Assembly (NCBI GenBank): GCA_902778455.1
Contig: CACYXR010000011.1
Span: 1-64,000 of the forward strand
Length of the DNA stretch: 64,000 bases
Direction: 5' to 3'
Origin: an uncultured Selenomonadaceae bacterium
GTDB taxonomy: Bacteria; Bacillota; Negativicutes; Selenomonadales; Selenomonadaceae
Shown: positions 1 to 7,520 of the stretch, piece after piece
Layout: the number at the start of each line of letters is the position of its first letter
How positions within the stretch are numbered: the first letter of the stretch is position 1
Notes under the pieces: generated by a model
Told to the model about the DNA's origin: nothing
Database searches by the model: none
The model's input: only the letters and a program-made list of their open reading frames with translations
Program-made: the position numbers and the translations under genes

Positions 1-1
1 C

Positions 2-484
2 AAGTGCCTCACTGAGAAGCAGGCTTATGCCGGTATCGACTGGGTCACGATCTTCCTGTTCGCAGGCATGATGCCTGTCTCGACGGCTATGGACAAGACC
101 GGCGCCGGCAAACTGATCGCTGACGCTGCTGTCGGTCTGATGGGCGGCAATCCGAGCCCGTTGGTCGTTACGGCCATCCTGTTCATCCTGTCCTGCGGCC
201 TGACGCAGTTCATGTCCAACACCGCTTCCGCGGCTCTGCTCTGCCCGATCGGCATCTCCATCGCGCAGAACATCGGCGCCGATCCGCACGCTGTTTTGAT
301 GGCTATCGCCGTCGCCGCGTCCTGCGCGTTCGCTACGCCGGTCGGCACGCCGCCGAACACGCTGGTGCTTGGTCCTGGCGGATACAAGTTCTTTGACTAT
401 GTCAAGGCCGGTGTTCCGCTGGTTGTTGTTTCCTTCATCGTTTCCTTGATTGTTATTCCTATCGTTTGGCCGTTCTTCCCGTGA
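2..484 (+). CDS. DASS/SLC13-type anion permease, C-terminal part
   Basis: The gene runs in from the left edge, so its start is outside the window; 160 codons remain. The sequence is very hydrophobic. It carries the conserved C-terminal signature of divalent anion:Na+ symporters (SNTASAALLCPIG, then ATPVGTPPNTLVLGPGGYKF), which forms the second substrate-binding half in this family. Proteins of this type import dicarboxylates, citrate, sulfate or phosphate across the inner membrane; the substrate cannot be told from this half. A strong terminator follows 22 bases after the stop, so it ends its own transcript. Confidence 0.85.
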   Translation, partial: KCLTEKQAYAGIDWVTIFLFAGMMPVSTAMDKTGAGKLIADAAVGLMGGNPSPLVVTAILFILSCGLTQFMSNTASAALLCPIGISIAQNIGADPHAVLMAIAVAASCAFATPVGTPPNTLVLGPGGYKFFDYVKAGVPLVVVSFIVSLIVIPIVWPFFP

Positions 485-506
485 TCGGGCAAAAGGTTAG
501 CCATCT

Positions 507-535
507 AAAAGGCCCCGCAATGCGGGGCCTTTTTG
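507..535 (+). terminator. Rho-independent terminator of the DASS permease
   Basis: AAAAGGCCCCGC-AAT-GCGGGGCCTTTTT: a near-perfect GC-rich stem with a short loop and a T-run, just after the permease stop codon. Confidence 0.9.
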
Positions 536-536
536 C

Positions 537-564
537 TTGACGATATTATGAATTGTAGTATAAT
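537..564 (+). promoter_or_regulatory. Sigma-A promoter (TTGACG-N16-TATAAT)
   Basis: -35 TTGACG at 537-542, 16-base spacer, -10 TATAAT at 559-564. The promoter and the bases after it resemble the antitoxin RNA promoter at 1951-1978, including a shared CTTGACGAT start and ATGAA in the spacer. Transcription would begin near 571, immediately before a hairpin, and could continue into the carrier gene at 663. Confidence 0.75.
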
Positions 565-572
565 GAACAAAC

Positions 573-610
573 AGGAGAGCCACGGTTCAAAGACTCGGCT
601 CTCCTTGCTT
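573..610 (+). ncRNA. Leader hairpin or orphan small RNA
   Basis: Arms AGGAGAGCC (573-581) and GGCTCTCCT (597-605) form a perfect 9-bp stem followed by TGCTTTTT. It lies a few bases after a strong promoter, so it could be a very short RNA, an attenuator for the carrier gene at 663, or both. The following bases resemble those of the antitoxin RNA at 1985-2072 (GGCTCTCC, then TAT..GGCTTTA), which suggests an orphan or repurposed copy. Confidence 0.5.
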
Positions 611-662
611 TTTGGGAAATATCCAGGCTTTACAAACCCTCAGGAAGGAAGCGTCATCATCC

Positions 663-1913
663 ATGGAAATCCTCTCGCTTGCACTGCTGTTTCTCGCTAT
701 CATTCTTGGATTCTTGCGGCATATGAATACGGGGCTTTTGTCTATCGCATTTGCGCTGGTGCTGGCTCGTGTGGCCGGGATTCCGGACAAGGCCGTGATT
801 GCGGGGTTCAATTATTCGCTGTTTTTGATTCTGCTGGGCGTCACGTATTTATTCAGCATCGCGCAGCTGAACGGTTCGTTGGAGCTGTTGGCGGAAAAAG
901 TTGTCGCTTTGACGGGGGAGCATACGGCCTTCGTACCCATCGTCATTTACGTTTTCTCCACGGTGCTTTCGGCACTCGGACCAGGCACCGTGCCGACAAT
1001 CGCCATTATGATGGTGTTCTCGATGACGCTGGCCGCCGAGATGAAAATCCCGCCGGTCATGCTCGCGGCTCTCGTGGTGCTGGGGGCGTCGGGGGGCGGC
1101 GTGTCGCCTTTGGCTGCGACGGGCATCATTGCCAAAAACCTTTGCGGGCAGATTGGACTTTCCGGCGTCGAAATGCCGTTCTTGATGAACGGTGTGCTGT
1201 CCATGACTATTTATGCGGCGGTGGTCTATATCGCGTTTGGCGGCTGGCGGCTCCATTCCGACCATGTCATTCATCTGTTTGAGCTTCCCGCGTTTTCCGC
1301 GAAGCAAAAAATGACGCTGGCGGGCATCGCGGTCATGGTTGTGCTTGTGATGTTCTTTCATTTCAACGTGGGCTTGACGAGTTTCGCGGTCGCCGCCGTA
1401 CTTTCGCTTCTCAAAGTCGCGGACGAAGGAGAGGCGCTGAAAAACGTCCCGTGGGGGACGCTGATCCTGATTGGCGGCGTCAGCGTGCTGATGAACCTGA
1501 TCATCAAGCTCGGCGGCATCGAGCTTCTGTCCGACACGCTGGCGTCGGTCATGACGCCCTCGACGGCAACGGCAATCACGGGCATTACCGCAGGATGCAT
1601 GTCTTGGTGCAGTTCTACCTCCGGCGTTGTGATGCCGACGCTGATTCCGGCGATTCCCGATCTTTTCGAAGATCTCGGCGGCGGTTTCGATCCCATCGAG
1701 ATGGCGACTTCCCTTTCGATGATTTCCCATTGTGCCGGCATCAGCCCGCTTTCTACGGGCGGCGGCCTTGCGCTTGCGGCGTATTCCTCGGCGGCGAAAG
1801 CCTCCGTCCCCGAGCAGCATCGTCTGTTTGTGCGCCTCTTTGCGGTTTCCGCCTGCGGCGTCGTTTTCCTTTCGTTCCTCGCATGGATGGGACTGTTCCA
1901 TTGGCTGCTGTGA
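663..1913 (+). CDS. MatC-like dicarboxylate carrier / anion permease
   Basis: A polytopic membrane protein of 416 aa starting MEILSLALL. The N-terminal third resembles the MatC-type dicarboxylate carrier N domain (MNTGLLSIAFALVLAR). Two re-entrant-like Gly/Ser-rich stretches (SALGPGTVPTIAIMM and SWCSSTSGVVMPTLIP) are typical of ion-transporter superfamily carriers. It probably imports a C4- or C3-dicarboxylate. I chose ATG 663 because it follows AGGAAGGA at 642-649; an earlier in-frame start at 612 would add 17 residues not resembling a membrane leader. The substrate is not known. Confidence 0.75.
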   Translation: MEILSLALLFLAIILGFLRHMNTGLLSIAFALVLARVAGIPDKAVIAGFNYSLFLILLGVTYLFSIAQLNGSLELLAEKVVALTGEHTAFVPIVIYVFSTVLSALGPGTVPTIAIMMVFSMTLAAEMKIPPVMLAALVVLGASGGGVSPLAATGIIAKNLCGQIGLSGVEMPFLMNGVLSMTIYAAVVYIAFGGWRLHSDHVIHLFELPAFSAKQKMTLAGIAVMVVLVMFFHFNVGLTSFAVAAVLSLLKVADEGEALKNVPWGTLILIGGVSVLMNLIIKLGGIELLSDTLASVMTPSTATAITGITAGCMSWCSSTSGVVMPTLIPAIPDLFEDLGGGFDPIEMATSLSMISHCAGISPLSTGGGLALAAYSSAAKASVPEQHRLFVRLFAVSACGVVFLSFLAWMGLFHWLL

Positions 1914-1950
1914 TACAGGGAGACCTTATGGTATTGCGGGTGCTTTTTTC

Positions 1951-1978
1951 TTGACGATTTATGAAATCATGCTATAAT
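1951..1978 (+). promoter_or_regulatory. Promoter of the antitoxin RNA (TTGACG-N16-TATAAT)
   Basis: -35 TTGACG at 1951-1956 and -10 TATAAT at 1973-1978, with a 16-base spacer. No open reading frame follows on this strand; the predicted transcript is short and ends at the hairpin near 2070. Confidence 0.75.
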
Positions 1979-1984
1979 AGACAT

Positions 1985-2072
1985 AGAAAGAGACAGCCGA
2001 TGTTGTCCGCGTCGGCTCTCCCAAAGTTATTGGCTTTAGAAAAAACCGCGCAACATACGCGGTTTTTTCATT
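1985..2072 (+). ncRNA. Candidate type I antitoxin RNA
   Basis: Short non-coding transcript predicted from the promoter at 1951-1978. It contains a hairpin built from GAG-AC-AGCCGA and TCGGCTCTC (about 1992-2019). It ends in a stem AACCGCG...CGCGGTTTTTT (2044-2067) that has A/T runs on both sides and could stop transcription in both directions. The toxin message on the opposite strand would reach this region, so the two RNAs could pair over their 3' parts, as in the txpA/RatA type. The pairing is inference; the promoter, hairpins and lack of an ORF are seen. Confidence 0.55.
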
Positions 2073-2084
2073 TCATCGCTGAAA

Positions 2085-2162
2085 CTATCTCCGGTATGAA
2101 AGGATAGCCACGATGAGAAGTCCGAAGGCAATCATCAAAGACAACGCCTCAAAAACCGTCAT
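2085..2162 (-). CDS. Holin-like type I toxin peptide (25 aa)
   Basis: A 25-residue peptide, MTVFEALSLMIAFGLL..., ending YRR. It matches the holin-like toxin pattern (an initial M-x-V-F/Y-EAL-xLMI-x-FG, one membrane helix, then a basic tail) known from Firmicute type I toxin-antitoxin loci. The start is fixed by a strong GGGAGGTGA ribosome-binding site 8 bases upstream of the ATG; a second ATG two codons earlier would be too close. A -10 TATAAT on the minus strand lies at 2225-2220. It is convergent with the small RNA at 1985-2072. Too short for routine gene callers. Confidence 0.75.
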   Translation of the reverse strand: MTVFEALSLMIAFGLLIVAILSYRR

Positions 2163-2219
2163 GGGCATCACCTCCCTTACGGGAGCAAACCGACGTACAT
2201 CTACTGTCTCTCGTTGGCT

Positions 2220-2248
2220 ATTATATCATAGTTGTTTTTAAAAAGAAA
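2220..2248 (-). promoter_or_regulatory. Probable promoter of the holin-like toxin
   Basis: Minus-strand -10 TATAAT at 2225-2220 with a poor -35 (TTTCTT, 2248-2243) 17 bases away. It implies a 5' leader of about 50 bases before the toxin ATG at 2162. Confidence 0.45.
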
Positions 2249-2260
2249 GGTTTGTTCGGA

Positions 2261-3019
2261 ATGATTTTCGCTGGAATGCTTGCTATGGGGTTTTTGCTCG
2301 GCTTTTGCGGCGCGGGCGGTTCCGGCATGACGATCGCGCTCTTGGTGGCGGGCTACGGCGTGCCGATGCATAAGGCCTTGGCTGTGGCCATCACGGCGAT
2401 GATTTTCACGATGATTTCCGGCACTGTCAGCCACCTCCGCGAGGGGGAGGTCGAGGTGAAGATGGGGCTTGTCATCGGCGGCGCGGGCATGGTCGGCGCG
2501 TTTGTCGGCGCGCATGTCGCGCACAGCCTTCCGACGAATGAGCTCAGCTTCTTTACCGCCATGATGATGTTCCTGTCGGCAGTCATCATGTATATCCGCC
2601 TGTATCACAAGGCGTGGCTTGACCGCCGTATCCATATCCGCACGACGCAGCCCAAGGGGCGGGAGCTTCTTGTGCTTGGCTCGGTGACGGGCGTCGTGAC
2701 AGGCTTCCTTTCCGGCGCCTTCGGTATCGGCGCGACGGCGTTTATCCAGCTTGCGCTGATGATCTTTTTCGGCGTTTCGCTTTTGAAAACTGTCGGGACC
2801 TGCATGCTGGTGATTTTGCCGATTTCGATTGCGGGCAGTGCCGGATATATTTTGAACGGTCACCTGGATATAGGGATTTTTATACAGACCTTTCTCGGTC
2901 TCGTGATCGGCTCCTTTATCGGCGCGAAATTCACGAGCCTTGCGCCGCGCCCTGTATTGCAGGCGGTGGTCACGGCGACGCCGCTGATCGGCGGGCTGGT
3001 GATTTTCTTTTCGCGTTGA
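2261..3019 (+). CDS. TauE/SafE family permease
   Basis: A 252-aa polytopic membrane protein of the TauE/SafE family, whose members export sulfite, sulfoacetate or related anions. Two similar halves are visible: an N-terminal GFLLGFCGAGGSGM and a later GFLSGAFGIGATAF, the paired Gly-rich motifs typical of the family. ATG 2261 is preferred over TTG 2252 because GAAAGG (2245-2250) is 10 bases upstream of it. It is divergent from the toxin gene. The transported compound cannot be deduced. Confidence 0.85.
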   Translation: MIFAGMLAMGFLLGFCGAGGSGMTIALLVAGYGVPMHKALAVAITAMIFTMISGTVSHLREGEVEVKMGLVIGGAGMVGAFVGAHVAHSLPTNELSFFTAMMMFLSAVIMYIRLYHKAWLDRRIHIRTTQPKGRELLVLGSVTGVVTGFLSGAFGIGATAFIQLALMIFFGVSLLKTVGTCMLVILPISIAGSAGYILNGHLDIGIFIQTFLGLVIGSFIGAKFTSLAPRPVLQAVVTATPLIGGLVIFFSR

Positions 3020-3026
3020 AAATTGC

Positions 3027-3055
3027 TTGTGTTTTTCCAAGAGACTCTATATAAT
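3027..3055 (+). promoter_or_regulatory. Sigma-A promoter (TTGTGT-N17-TATAAT)
   Basis: -35 TTGTGT at 3027-3032 and consensus -10 at 3050-3055 with a 17-base spacer, serving the small membrane protein gene at 3088. Confidence 0.65.
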
Positions 3056-3087
3056 AGCATATTATGACAGATGGAGGTGGATTCGGC

Positions 3088-3360
3088 GTGGGGGATGCGG
3101 AGATTGTACGGCGCATGTTCTTTTCCCTGATAAGCGCCTTTTGCATCGTTTTCATGGCGTCGATTTGGATCGGCCCGCAAAAGAAAGCGCAGTGGTTCCG
3201 GCTCCGTGATATGAGCAAGGGCTTTTGGTTTTTCAACCGACGGGGCATCCTGGGCGAGAGCCTGCGCTTCGGCTGGCCGAAGACGAAGGAAGGGTATCAG
3301 GCGGCGGCCTTGATGATAACGGCGATCGCGGTGACCACATACGTTATTTTCATTGTATGA
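3088..3360 (+). CDS. Small membrane protein of unknown function (90 aa)
   Basis: Two hydrophobic segments (about residues 9-25 and 73-89) flank a basic, aromatic-rich middle (WFRLRDMSKGFWFFNRR). I do not recognise the family. A GTG at 3088 is chosen over ATG 3064 because GGAGGT (3073-3078) sits 9 bases before it. It has its own promoter and a terminator right after the stop, so it is a single-gene unit. Confidence 0.6.
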   Translation: MGDAEIVRRMFFSLISAFCIVFMASIWIGPQKKAQWFRLRDMSKGFWFFNRRGILGESLRFGWPKTKEGYQAAALMITAIAVTTYVIFIV

Positions 3361-3379
3361 ACCGAGTTGAATATGGGAG

Positions 3380-3408
3380 TCCTCTTTCCGTGGAAAGAGG
3401 ATTTTTTC
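3380..3408 (+). terminator. Rho-independent terminator
   Basis: CCTCTTTCC-GT-GGAAAGAGG (3381-3400): a perfect 9-bp stem followed by ATTTTTTCTTTTT. Confidence 0.9.
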
Positions 3409-3417
3409 TTTTTCGTC

Positions 3418-3446
3418 TTGTTTTCGACGTTGATTTGTGGTATGAT
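3418..3446 (+). promoter_or_regulatory. Sigma-A promoter (TTGTTT-N17-TATGAT)
   Basis: -35 TTGTTT at 3418-3423 and -10 TATGAT at 3441-3446, spacer 17, upstream of the gene at 3501. Confidence 0.6.
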
Positions 3447-3500
3447 GGCGGTGGTGGAAAAGGAGTTTTTAAGTTTGTATTTGTCAAGGAGGAATGCAAA

Positions 3501-4175
3501 ATGGCTGTCAACAATGTAACCACCAACGCGCAAATGGCGTATGCGTCCGTATCGGCGTCGCTGAAGACGACGCAGGCGCAGAAGAAGGACGAGAAGGTTG
3601 CCGAGAAGCCCGAAAAGACGATGGGCGACGCTTACTCCGTCAACATCTCGGCTGCGGCGAAGGACGCGGCGAAAAATGCCAGGGTTGAAGGCGCGGGCGC
3701 CGAGAAAGCGAAAGGCTTGACCGCGGATCAGGTTCGCCAGCTTCAGGACATGACCGACCAGAGCTACACGATGATGATCCAGGCCATGACCGAGCAGAAC
3801 ATGAAGGTGCAGAACCTGTTCAACGAGGGCATCTATTCGCTGAACTTCGGCGGTACGCAGATCGGCATCGAGAACTTCATGCTCCCGCCGGTAGGCACGA
3901 CGCCGGAAGAAGCGCAGGCCGCAATCTCCGAGGGAGGCGCGTACTCCGTCGAGGCTGTCTCCGACCGTATCTTCGGATTGGCAGAGGCTCTCGCGGGCGG
4001 CGACGCGGGCAAACTGTCCGAGATGCGCGCTGCGGTGGAGGAAGGTTTCCGTCAGGCGGGTATGGTCTTCAAGGACATCACCGGCAAGGACGATATGCCG
4101 CAGATTACCCACGATACCTATGCCGAGATCATGAGCCGCTTCGACAAGAAGACGGCGGAGATGGGCGGCGCCTGA
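3501..4175 (+). CDS. Cytoplasmic protein with a DUF5610-like C-terminus
   Basis: 224 aa, no signal peptide or membrane segment. The N-terminal 60 residues are Ala/Lys/Glu-rich and low-complexity, probably disordered, with YSVNISAAAKDAAKNA resembling the start of several flagellar-associated proteins. The C-terminal half has a helical stretch (RAAVEEGFRQAGMVF..., then TYAEIMSRFD) resembling DUF5610. That family occurs near flagellar or hydrogenase-4 genes in other bacteria, but its function is unknown. The start is set by AAGGAGG at 3487-3493. Assignment to DUF5610 is from pattern memory only. Confidence 0.5.
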   Translation: MAVNNVTTNAQMAYASVSASLKTTQAQKKDEKVAEKPEKTMGDAYSVNISAAAKDAAKNARVEGAGAEKAKGLTADQVRQLQDMTDQSYTMMIQAMTEQNMKVQNLFNEGIYSLNFGGTQIGIENFMLPPVGTTPEEAQAAISEGGAYSVEAVSDRIFGLAEALAGGDAGKLSEMRAAVEEGFRQAGMVFKDITGKDDMPQITHDTYAEIMSRFDKKTAEMGGA

Positions 4176-4207
4176 TTCGCCGTTTCAAACAGTTTTTCCG
4201 TAAAAAT

Positions 4208-4244
4208 ATGCCGCGACCCTGCGCCATGGGGTCGCGGCTTTTTT
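4208..4244. terminator. Terminator between convergent genes
   Basis: GCCGCGACCC (4210-4219) pairs with GGGTCGCGGC (4229-4238), followed by TTTTTT. It closes the gene at 3501 and sits just past the stop of the MFS gene on the other strand. Confidence 0.85.
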
Positions 4245-4250
4245 GTATTC

Positions 4251-5441
4251 TTATGTCCCTTCAATCAGTTTCTTCCGGGATCGCAGGAACAGGGCGAGGG
4301 AAAAAAGCACGCATCCTGCCACATAGAAAACGTATTTCATGCCGAACACCGTTGCCACCACGCCGCCGAGGACTGGGCCGAGGATCGAGCCGATCTGCTG
4401 GACGGCGAACATCATGCCGAAGATGCTGCCCTTGACGTCGGGGGAGGTGTTTTTCGCCAGCAGCGCGTTGATGGAGGGATGGACGGCGCAGAAGAAGACG
4501 CCGCAGACGAACTGCATGGCGGCATAGATATGGAGGTTTGTCACCGAGCCCTGGATGAAGAGACCGACGCCCGCCAGCGGGATCGCGGTCAGAGCGGCGC
4601 GCAAATACCCCTTGTGCTGGCCGAACCAGCCCCAGGCCGGGGCGGCGATGACGCCCGCGAAGCCGCCGAGGGAAAAGATCATGCCGGAGACGAAAATGAT
4701 GTTCGGCAGCTCGCCGGCGAGGGACGTGATATAAGTGGTCATGATCGGCTGAAGGATCAGGATGACCATCTGCATGACTGCCGAGGCGCAGAGCAATGTC
4801 CGCAGCACGGGAATCTTCAGCAGCGCCAGAGGGCTGGGCGCGGGCGCTTTCTCTGCGTTCTTTTTCCGGGACGGGGCCGGCGGTTCCTTGATGACGAAAA
4901 TGAAAATGATGCAGTTCAGCATCAGCGCGGCGGAAGCCACGAAAAATGAGGCGCGCATTCCGAAAGCCTCGGCCAGCACGCCGCCCAAAAGCGGACCGAT
5001 GACGCCGCCGGCGGTCATCGCACTTTGCATGACGCCGAGGCAGACGCCCAGCTTGTCCGGCGGCGCGTACATCGTCATGATCGCGAGATCCATCGGCCAA
5101 AGCCCCGCAGCGAAGCCCTGGAAGATGCGCATTCCGACAAGCTCCAGCGGCGACGAGACGACGCCGCCGAGGAAATAGCTGACGGACAGCAAAAGGCTCG
5201 CGCGGATTGCCATCATCCGCTTGCCGTGGGTGTCCGCCATACGTCCCCAGATCGGCCCCATGATCGCGCTGACCACGAAGCTGGCCGAGAACACGGCGCC
5301 CGACCAGAGATTGACATCCTCCATCGGCACGCCCAGCTCATGGGTCAGATACATCGGTAAAAAGGGAATCAGCATCGTATAGCTTGACGCCATGAAAATG
5401 ACGTTGCCTGTCAAAACGGCGAGCACAACTTTCCAATTCAC
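4251..5441 (-). CDS. MFS multidrug/drug-H+ antiporter-like transporter
   Basis: 396 aa with about 12 hydrophobic segments. The loop 2-3 motif of the major facilitator superfamily is visible as GPIWGRMADTHGKRMM. A drug-antiporter-like motif C region follows (GGVIGPLLGGVLAEAFG), and a second copy of that pattern appears in the C-half (GSILGPVLGGVVATVFG). These features suggest proton-driven export of a small molecule or drug. The start is preceded by GGGAGGGAAG. No linked regulator gene is visible. Confidence 0.85.
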   Translation of the reverse strand: MNWKVVLAVLTGNVIFMASSYTMLIPFLPMYLTHELGVPMEDVNLWSGAVFSASFVVSAIMGPIWGRMADTHGKRMMAIRASLLLSVSYFLGGVVSSPLELVGMRIFQGFAAGLWPMDLAIMTMYAPPDKLGVCLGVMQSAMTAGGVIGPLLGGVLAEAFGMRASFFVASAALMLNCIIFIFVIKEPPAPSRKKNAEKAPAPSPLALLKIPVLRTLLCASAVMQMVILILQPIMTTYITSLAGELPNIIFVSGMIFSLGGFAGVIAAPAWGWFGQHKGYLRAALTAIPLAGVGLFIQGSVTNLHIYAAMQFVCGVFFCAVHPSINALLAKNTSPDVKGSIFGMMFAVQQIGSILGPVLGGVVATVFGMKYVFYVAGCVLFSLALFLRSRKKLIEGT

Positions 5442-5518
5442 GACGCTTCCCTCCCTTCGATGTGTCTTTTCATTTTAGCACTTTTGTGGCGGTTCAGCGG
5501 AAGTTTTTTGCGAAAGAA

Positions 5519-5534
5519 TGTTTCACGTGAAACA
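5519..5534. other. parS: parS site (ParB/Spo0J binding), copy 1
   Basis: TGTTTCACGTGAAACA, a perfect 16-bp palindrome identical to the Spo0J/ParB consensus parS. ParB spreads from such sites and loads SMC to organise and segregate origins. It is in the gap between the MFS gene and the symporter gene. About 45 bases around it are repeated at 7142-7189. Confidence 0.9.
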
Positions 5535-5659
5535 AACGAACGTAACATGAAAATAAAATGAAAATATTTGCCGGGCTTGTGAAATGTTTTGCGGTTTGTT
5601 TCTTGCGGCGAAAAGCATTATAATATGAGGGATTTCTGTGGCAAAAGAGGTGAAACGGT

Positions 5660-7039
5660 TTGGAATTGTCTGCGGCGCATATCGGATTTATGCTGGCGAC
5701 GGTGGCGCTGGTCCTGGGCGGCGGCATTTACGCGGCGCGCTCCGTGAAATCGGCGGAGGGGTACAGCCTCGGCGGGCGCGCGGCGGGCGCGCCGATGGTG
5801 GCGGGCACGATTGCCGGCACGGTCATCGGCGGCAGCGCGACGGTGGGGACGGCGCAAATGGCTTTTTCCGTCGGGCTGTCGGCCTGGTGGTTCACGCTGG
5901 GGTCCGGCATCGCGTTCATCGTCATGGGGCTGTTTTACGCGAAGCGGCTTCGTGCGTCGGGGCTTACGACGATTCCCGAGCTTTTGGTGAAAAACTACGG
6001 CGCGAAGGCGGGCGTCGTCACCAGCGTCGTCGCTTCGATGGGCATTTTTTGCAGCGCGGTATCCACCACGCTTCCCGGCGTCGGCATCCTGTCGGCGGTG
6101 CTGGGAATTTCGCCGTACGCGGCGGCGGGCGTGCTGCTTGCGCTGGTCGTGCTTTACGTCTTTTTCGGCGGCATGAAAAGCGCGGGGGTGGGCGGCATAT
6201 TGAAAATGGCCGTGCTTTGGGCGAGCCTCGCGGCGGCGGGAATCGTCGCTTGCGGCGCGCTGCCGTCGGGCGCGGATTTTTCGGCGGCGTTTCCCGGGGG
6301 CGGCTGGCTGAGCCTGTTCGGGAACGGCGTCGGCAACGGTCTTGCGCATCTGGCGTCCATGCTCGTCGGTATCCTCTGTACCCAGACGTATGTGCAGGCG
6401 ATTTTCTCCGCATCGAATCCGAGAACAGCGGCGTTGGGCGCGTTCCTGGCGGCGCTGATCGTGATTCCCGTCGGGCTTCCCTGCGTCGCCGTCGGTCTGT
6501 ATATGCGCGCCTTTGAGCCGGACGTCTCGCCCCTGCTCGTGCTGCCGATTTATCTCGCCGAGCATTTGCCCCCGTGGCTGGGCGGCGTCGCGCTGGGCGG
6601 CGTCATGCTCTCCATCGTCGGCTCCCTCGGCGGGCTGGCTCTCGGCGTCGGCACGATGATTGCGAAAGATATCCTGGCCCGGGCGTTTTCCGTGGAGGAC
6701 GAAGGCAAAAAACTGCTGCTGCTGCGCATCGTGGTTCTGGTGGTGGTGGTGTGCGCCTGCGCGACGGCCATCGCGAACATGGGGATGCAGGTACTGATTT
6801 TGACTTACCTTTCCATGGCGCTGCGTGGCGGCGGCATTTTCCTGCCGCTGACGCTGGCGGTGTTTCGCCCGAAATGCGTCGCCCCGCGCTGGGCGCTGCT
6901 GTCGATGATAGTTTCCACCGCCGTCGCGGTGCTTTTCTCGACGGTGCTGACGCCCCCCGTCAACCCGCTGTTCATCGGCCTCGCGGTCAGCGCCGTGCTG
7001 CTCGCGCCGGGGCTTATCGCAGCGCAAAAAGTGGAATAA
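5660..7039 (+). CDS. Sodium:solute symporter family protein
   Basis: 459 aa, about 12-13 hydrophobic segments. The N-terminus has the SSS signature (YSLGGRAAGAPMVAGTIAGTVIGGSATVG), followed by the TTIPELLVKNYG loop found after TM3 in these symporters. Members use an Na+ gradient to import sugars, amino acids, nucleosides or vitamins; the substrate is unknown here. The TTG start is supported by AGAGGTGAA 6-8 bases upstream. A remnant of a second copy of its 3' end is at 7578-7652, and its 5' flank with the parS site is duplicated downstream. Confidence 0.85.
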   Translation: MELSAAHIGFMLATVALVLGGGIYAARSVKSAEGYSLGGRAAGAPMVAGTIAGTVIGGSATVGTAQMAFSVGLSAWWFTLGSGIAFIVMGLFYAKRLRASGLTTIPELLVKNYGAKAGVVTSVVASMGIFCSAVSTTLPGVGILSAVLGISPYAAAGVLLALVVLYVFFGGMKSAGVGGILKMAVLWASLAAAGIVACGALPSGADFSAAFPGGGWLSLFGNGVGNGLAHLASMLVGILCTQTYVQAIFSASNPRTAALGAFLAALIVIPVGLPCVAVGLYMRAFEPDVSPLLVLPIYLAEHLPPWLGGVALGGVMLSIVGSLGGLALGVGTMIAKDILARAFSVEDEGKKLLLLRIVVLVVVVCACATAIANMGMQVLILTYLSMALRGGGIFLPLTLAVFRPKCVAPRWALLSMIVSTAVAVLFSTVLTPPVNPLFIGLAVSAVLLAPGLIAAQKVE

Positions 7040-7065
7040 CATTAACAGCCTGAGAAAAAGGAACA

Positions 7066-7112
7066 AAAACGTGCGCTTGACGTCAAAAAGCCGTCAGGCG
7101 CACGTTTTCTTT
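7066..7112 (+). terminator. Terminator of the symporter gene
   Basis: AAAACGTGCGCTTGACG / CGTCAGGCGCACGTTTT stem (7067-7108) followed by TCTTT. A near copy lies at 7685-7728. Confidence 0.85.
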
Positions 7113-7145
7113 ATGGATTTCGTATTACAAAGAAAAACGAAAAAA

Positions 7146-7161
7146 TGTTTCACGTGAAACA
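7146..7161. other. parS: parS site (ParB/Spo0J binding), copy 2
   Basis: A second exact TGTTTCACGTGAAACA palindrome, 1,627 bp from the first. The flanks are also shared with copy 1 (AAAC-AAACGAAC-TAACATGAAAATAA pattern), so it arose by segmental duplication rather than independently. Confidence 0.9.
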
Positions 7162-7230
7162 AACGAACATAACATGAAAATAAGATGAAATGCAAATAAT
7201 CTTCCCATGCCTTGTCCTGCCATACCTTTT

Positions 7231-7497
7231 TCATTCGTCGGCCTCGATCAGTTCATGCTCTTTCAGGACGCTTCGTCCTGCTTCGACGTCTGCGATTGCC
7301 TTTTTCAATCGAGCCATATTGGCTTCGCTGAAAAACGGATCGGCTACGATCTCGAAAGGGATTTTTTGCTCTTGCGTCACTTTTGCCGCGAACATTGTAA
7401 ATGCGGAGGTCATCGTGAGCCCCATTTTTTTGCAGGTCTTTTCCATATTGCTTTTCAAGGCTGCGTCCATTCGGAAATTTACCATTGCTTGTGCCAT
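7231..7497 (-). CDS. RelB/DinJ-family antitoxin, orphan
   Basis: 88 aa. It starts with a ribbon-helix-helix segment (MAQAMVNFRMDAALKSNMEKTCKKMGLTM..., RelB/DinJ style) and ends in an acidic tail of the kind that wraps a RelE/YafQ-type toxin. ATG 7497 is preferred: GAAGGTG lies 6 bases before it. No toxin gene follows on the minus strand; the next features are a parS site and the symporter terminator. It may act on a toxin elsewhere or be a solitary regulator. Confidence 0.8.
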   Translation of the reverse strand: MAQAMVNFRMDAALKSNMEKTCKKMGLTMTSAFTMFAAKVTQEQKIPFEIVADPFFSEANMARLKKAIADVEAGRSVLKEHELIEADE

Positions 7498-7520
7498 GTC
7501 TATCACCTTCTTCCATCGTT

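Noticed and set aside
849-1901. Long minus-strand frame opposite the MatC-like carrier
   Set aside because: Arg/His-rich, no recognisable domain, overlaps a good carrier gene fully; typical GC-driven shadow.
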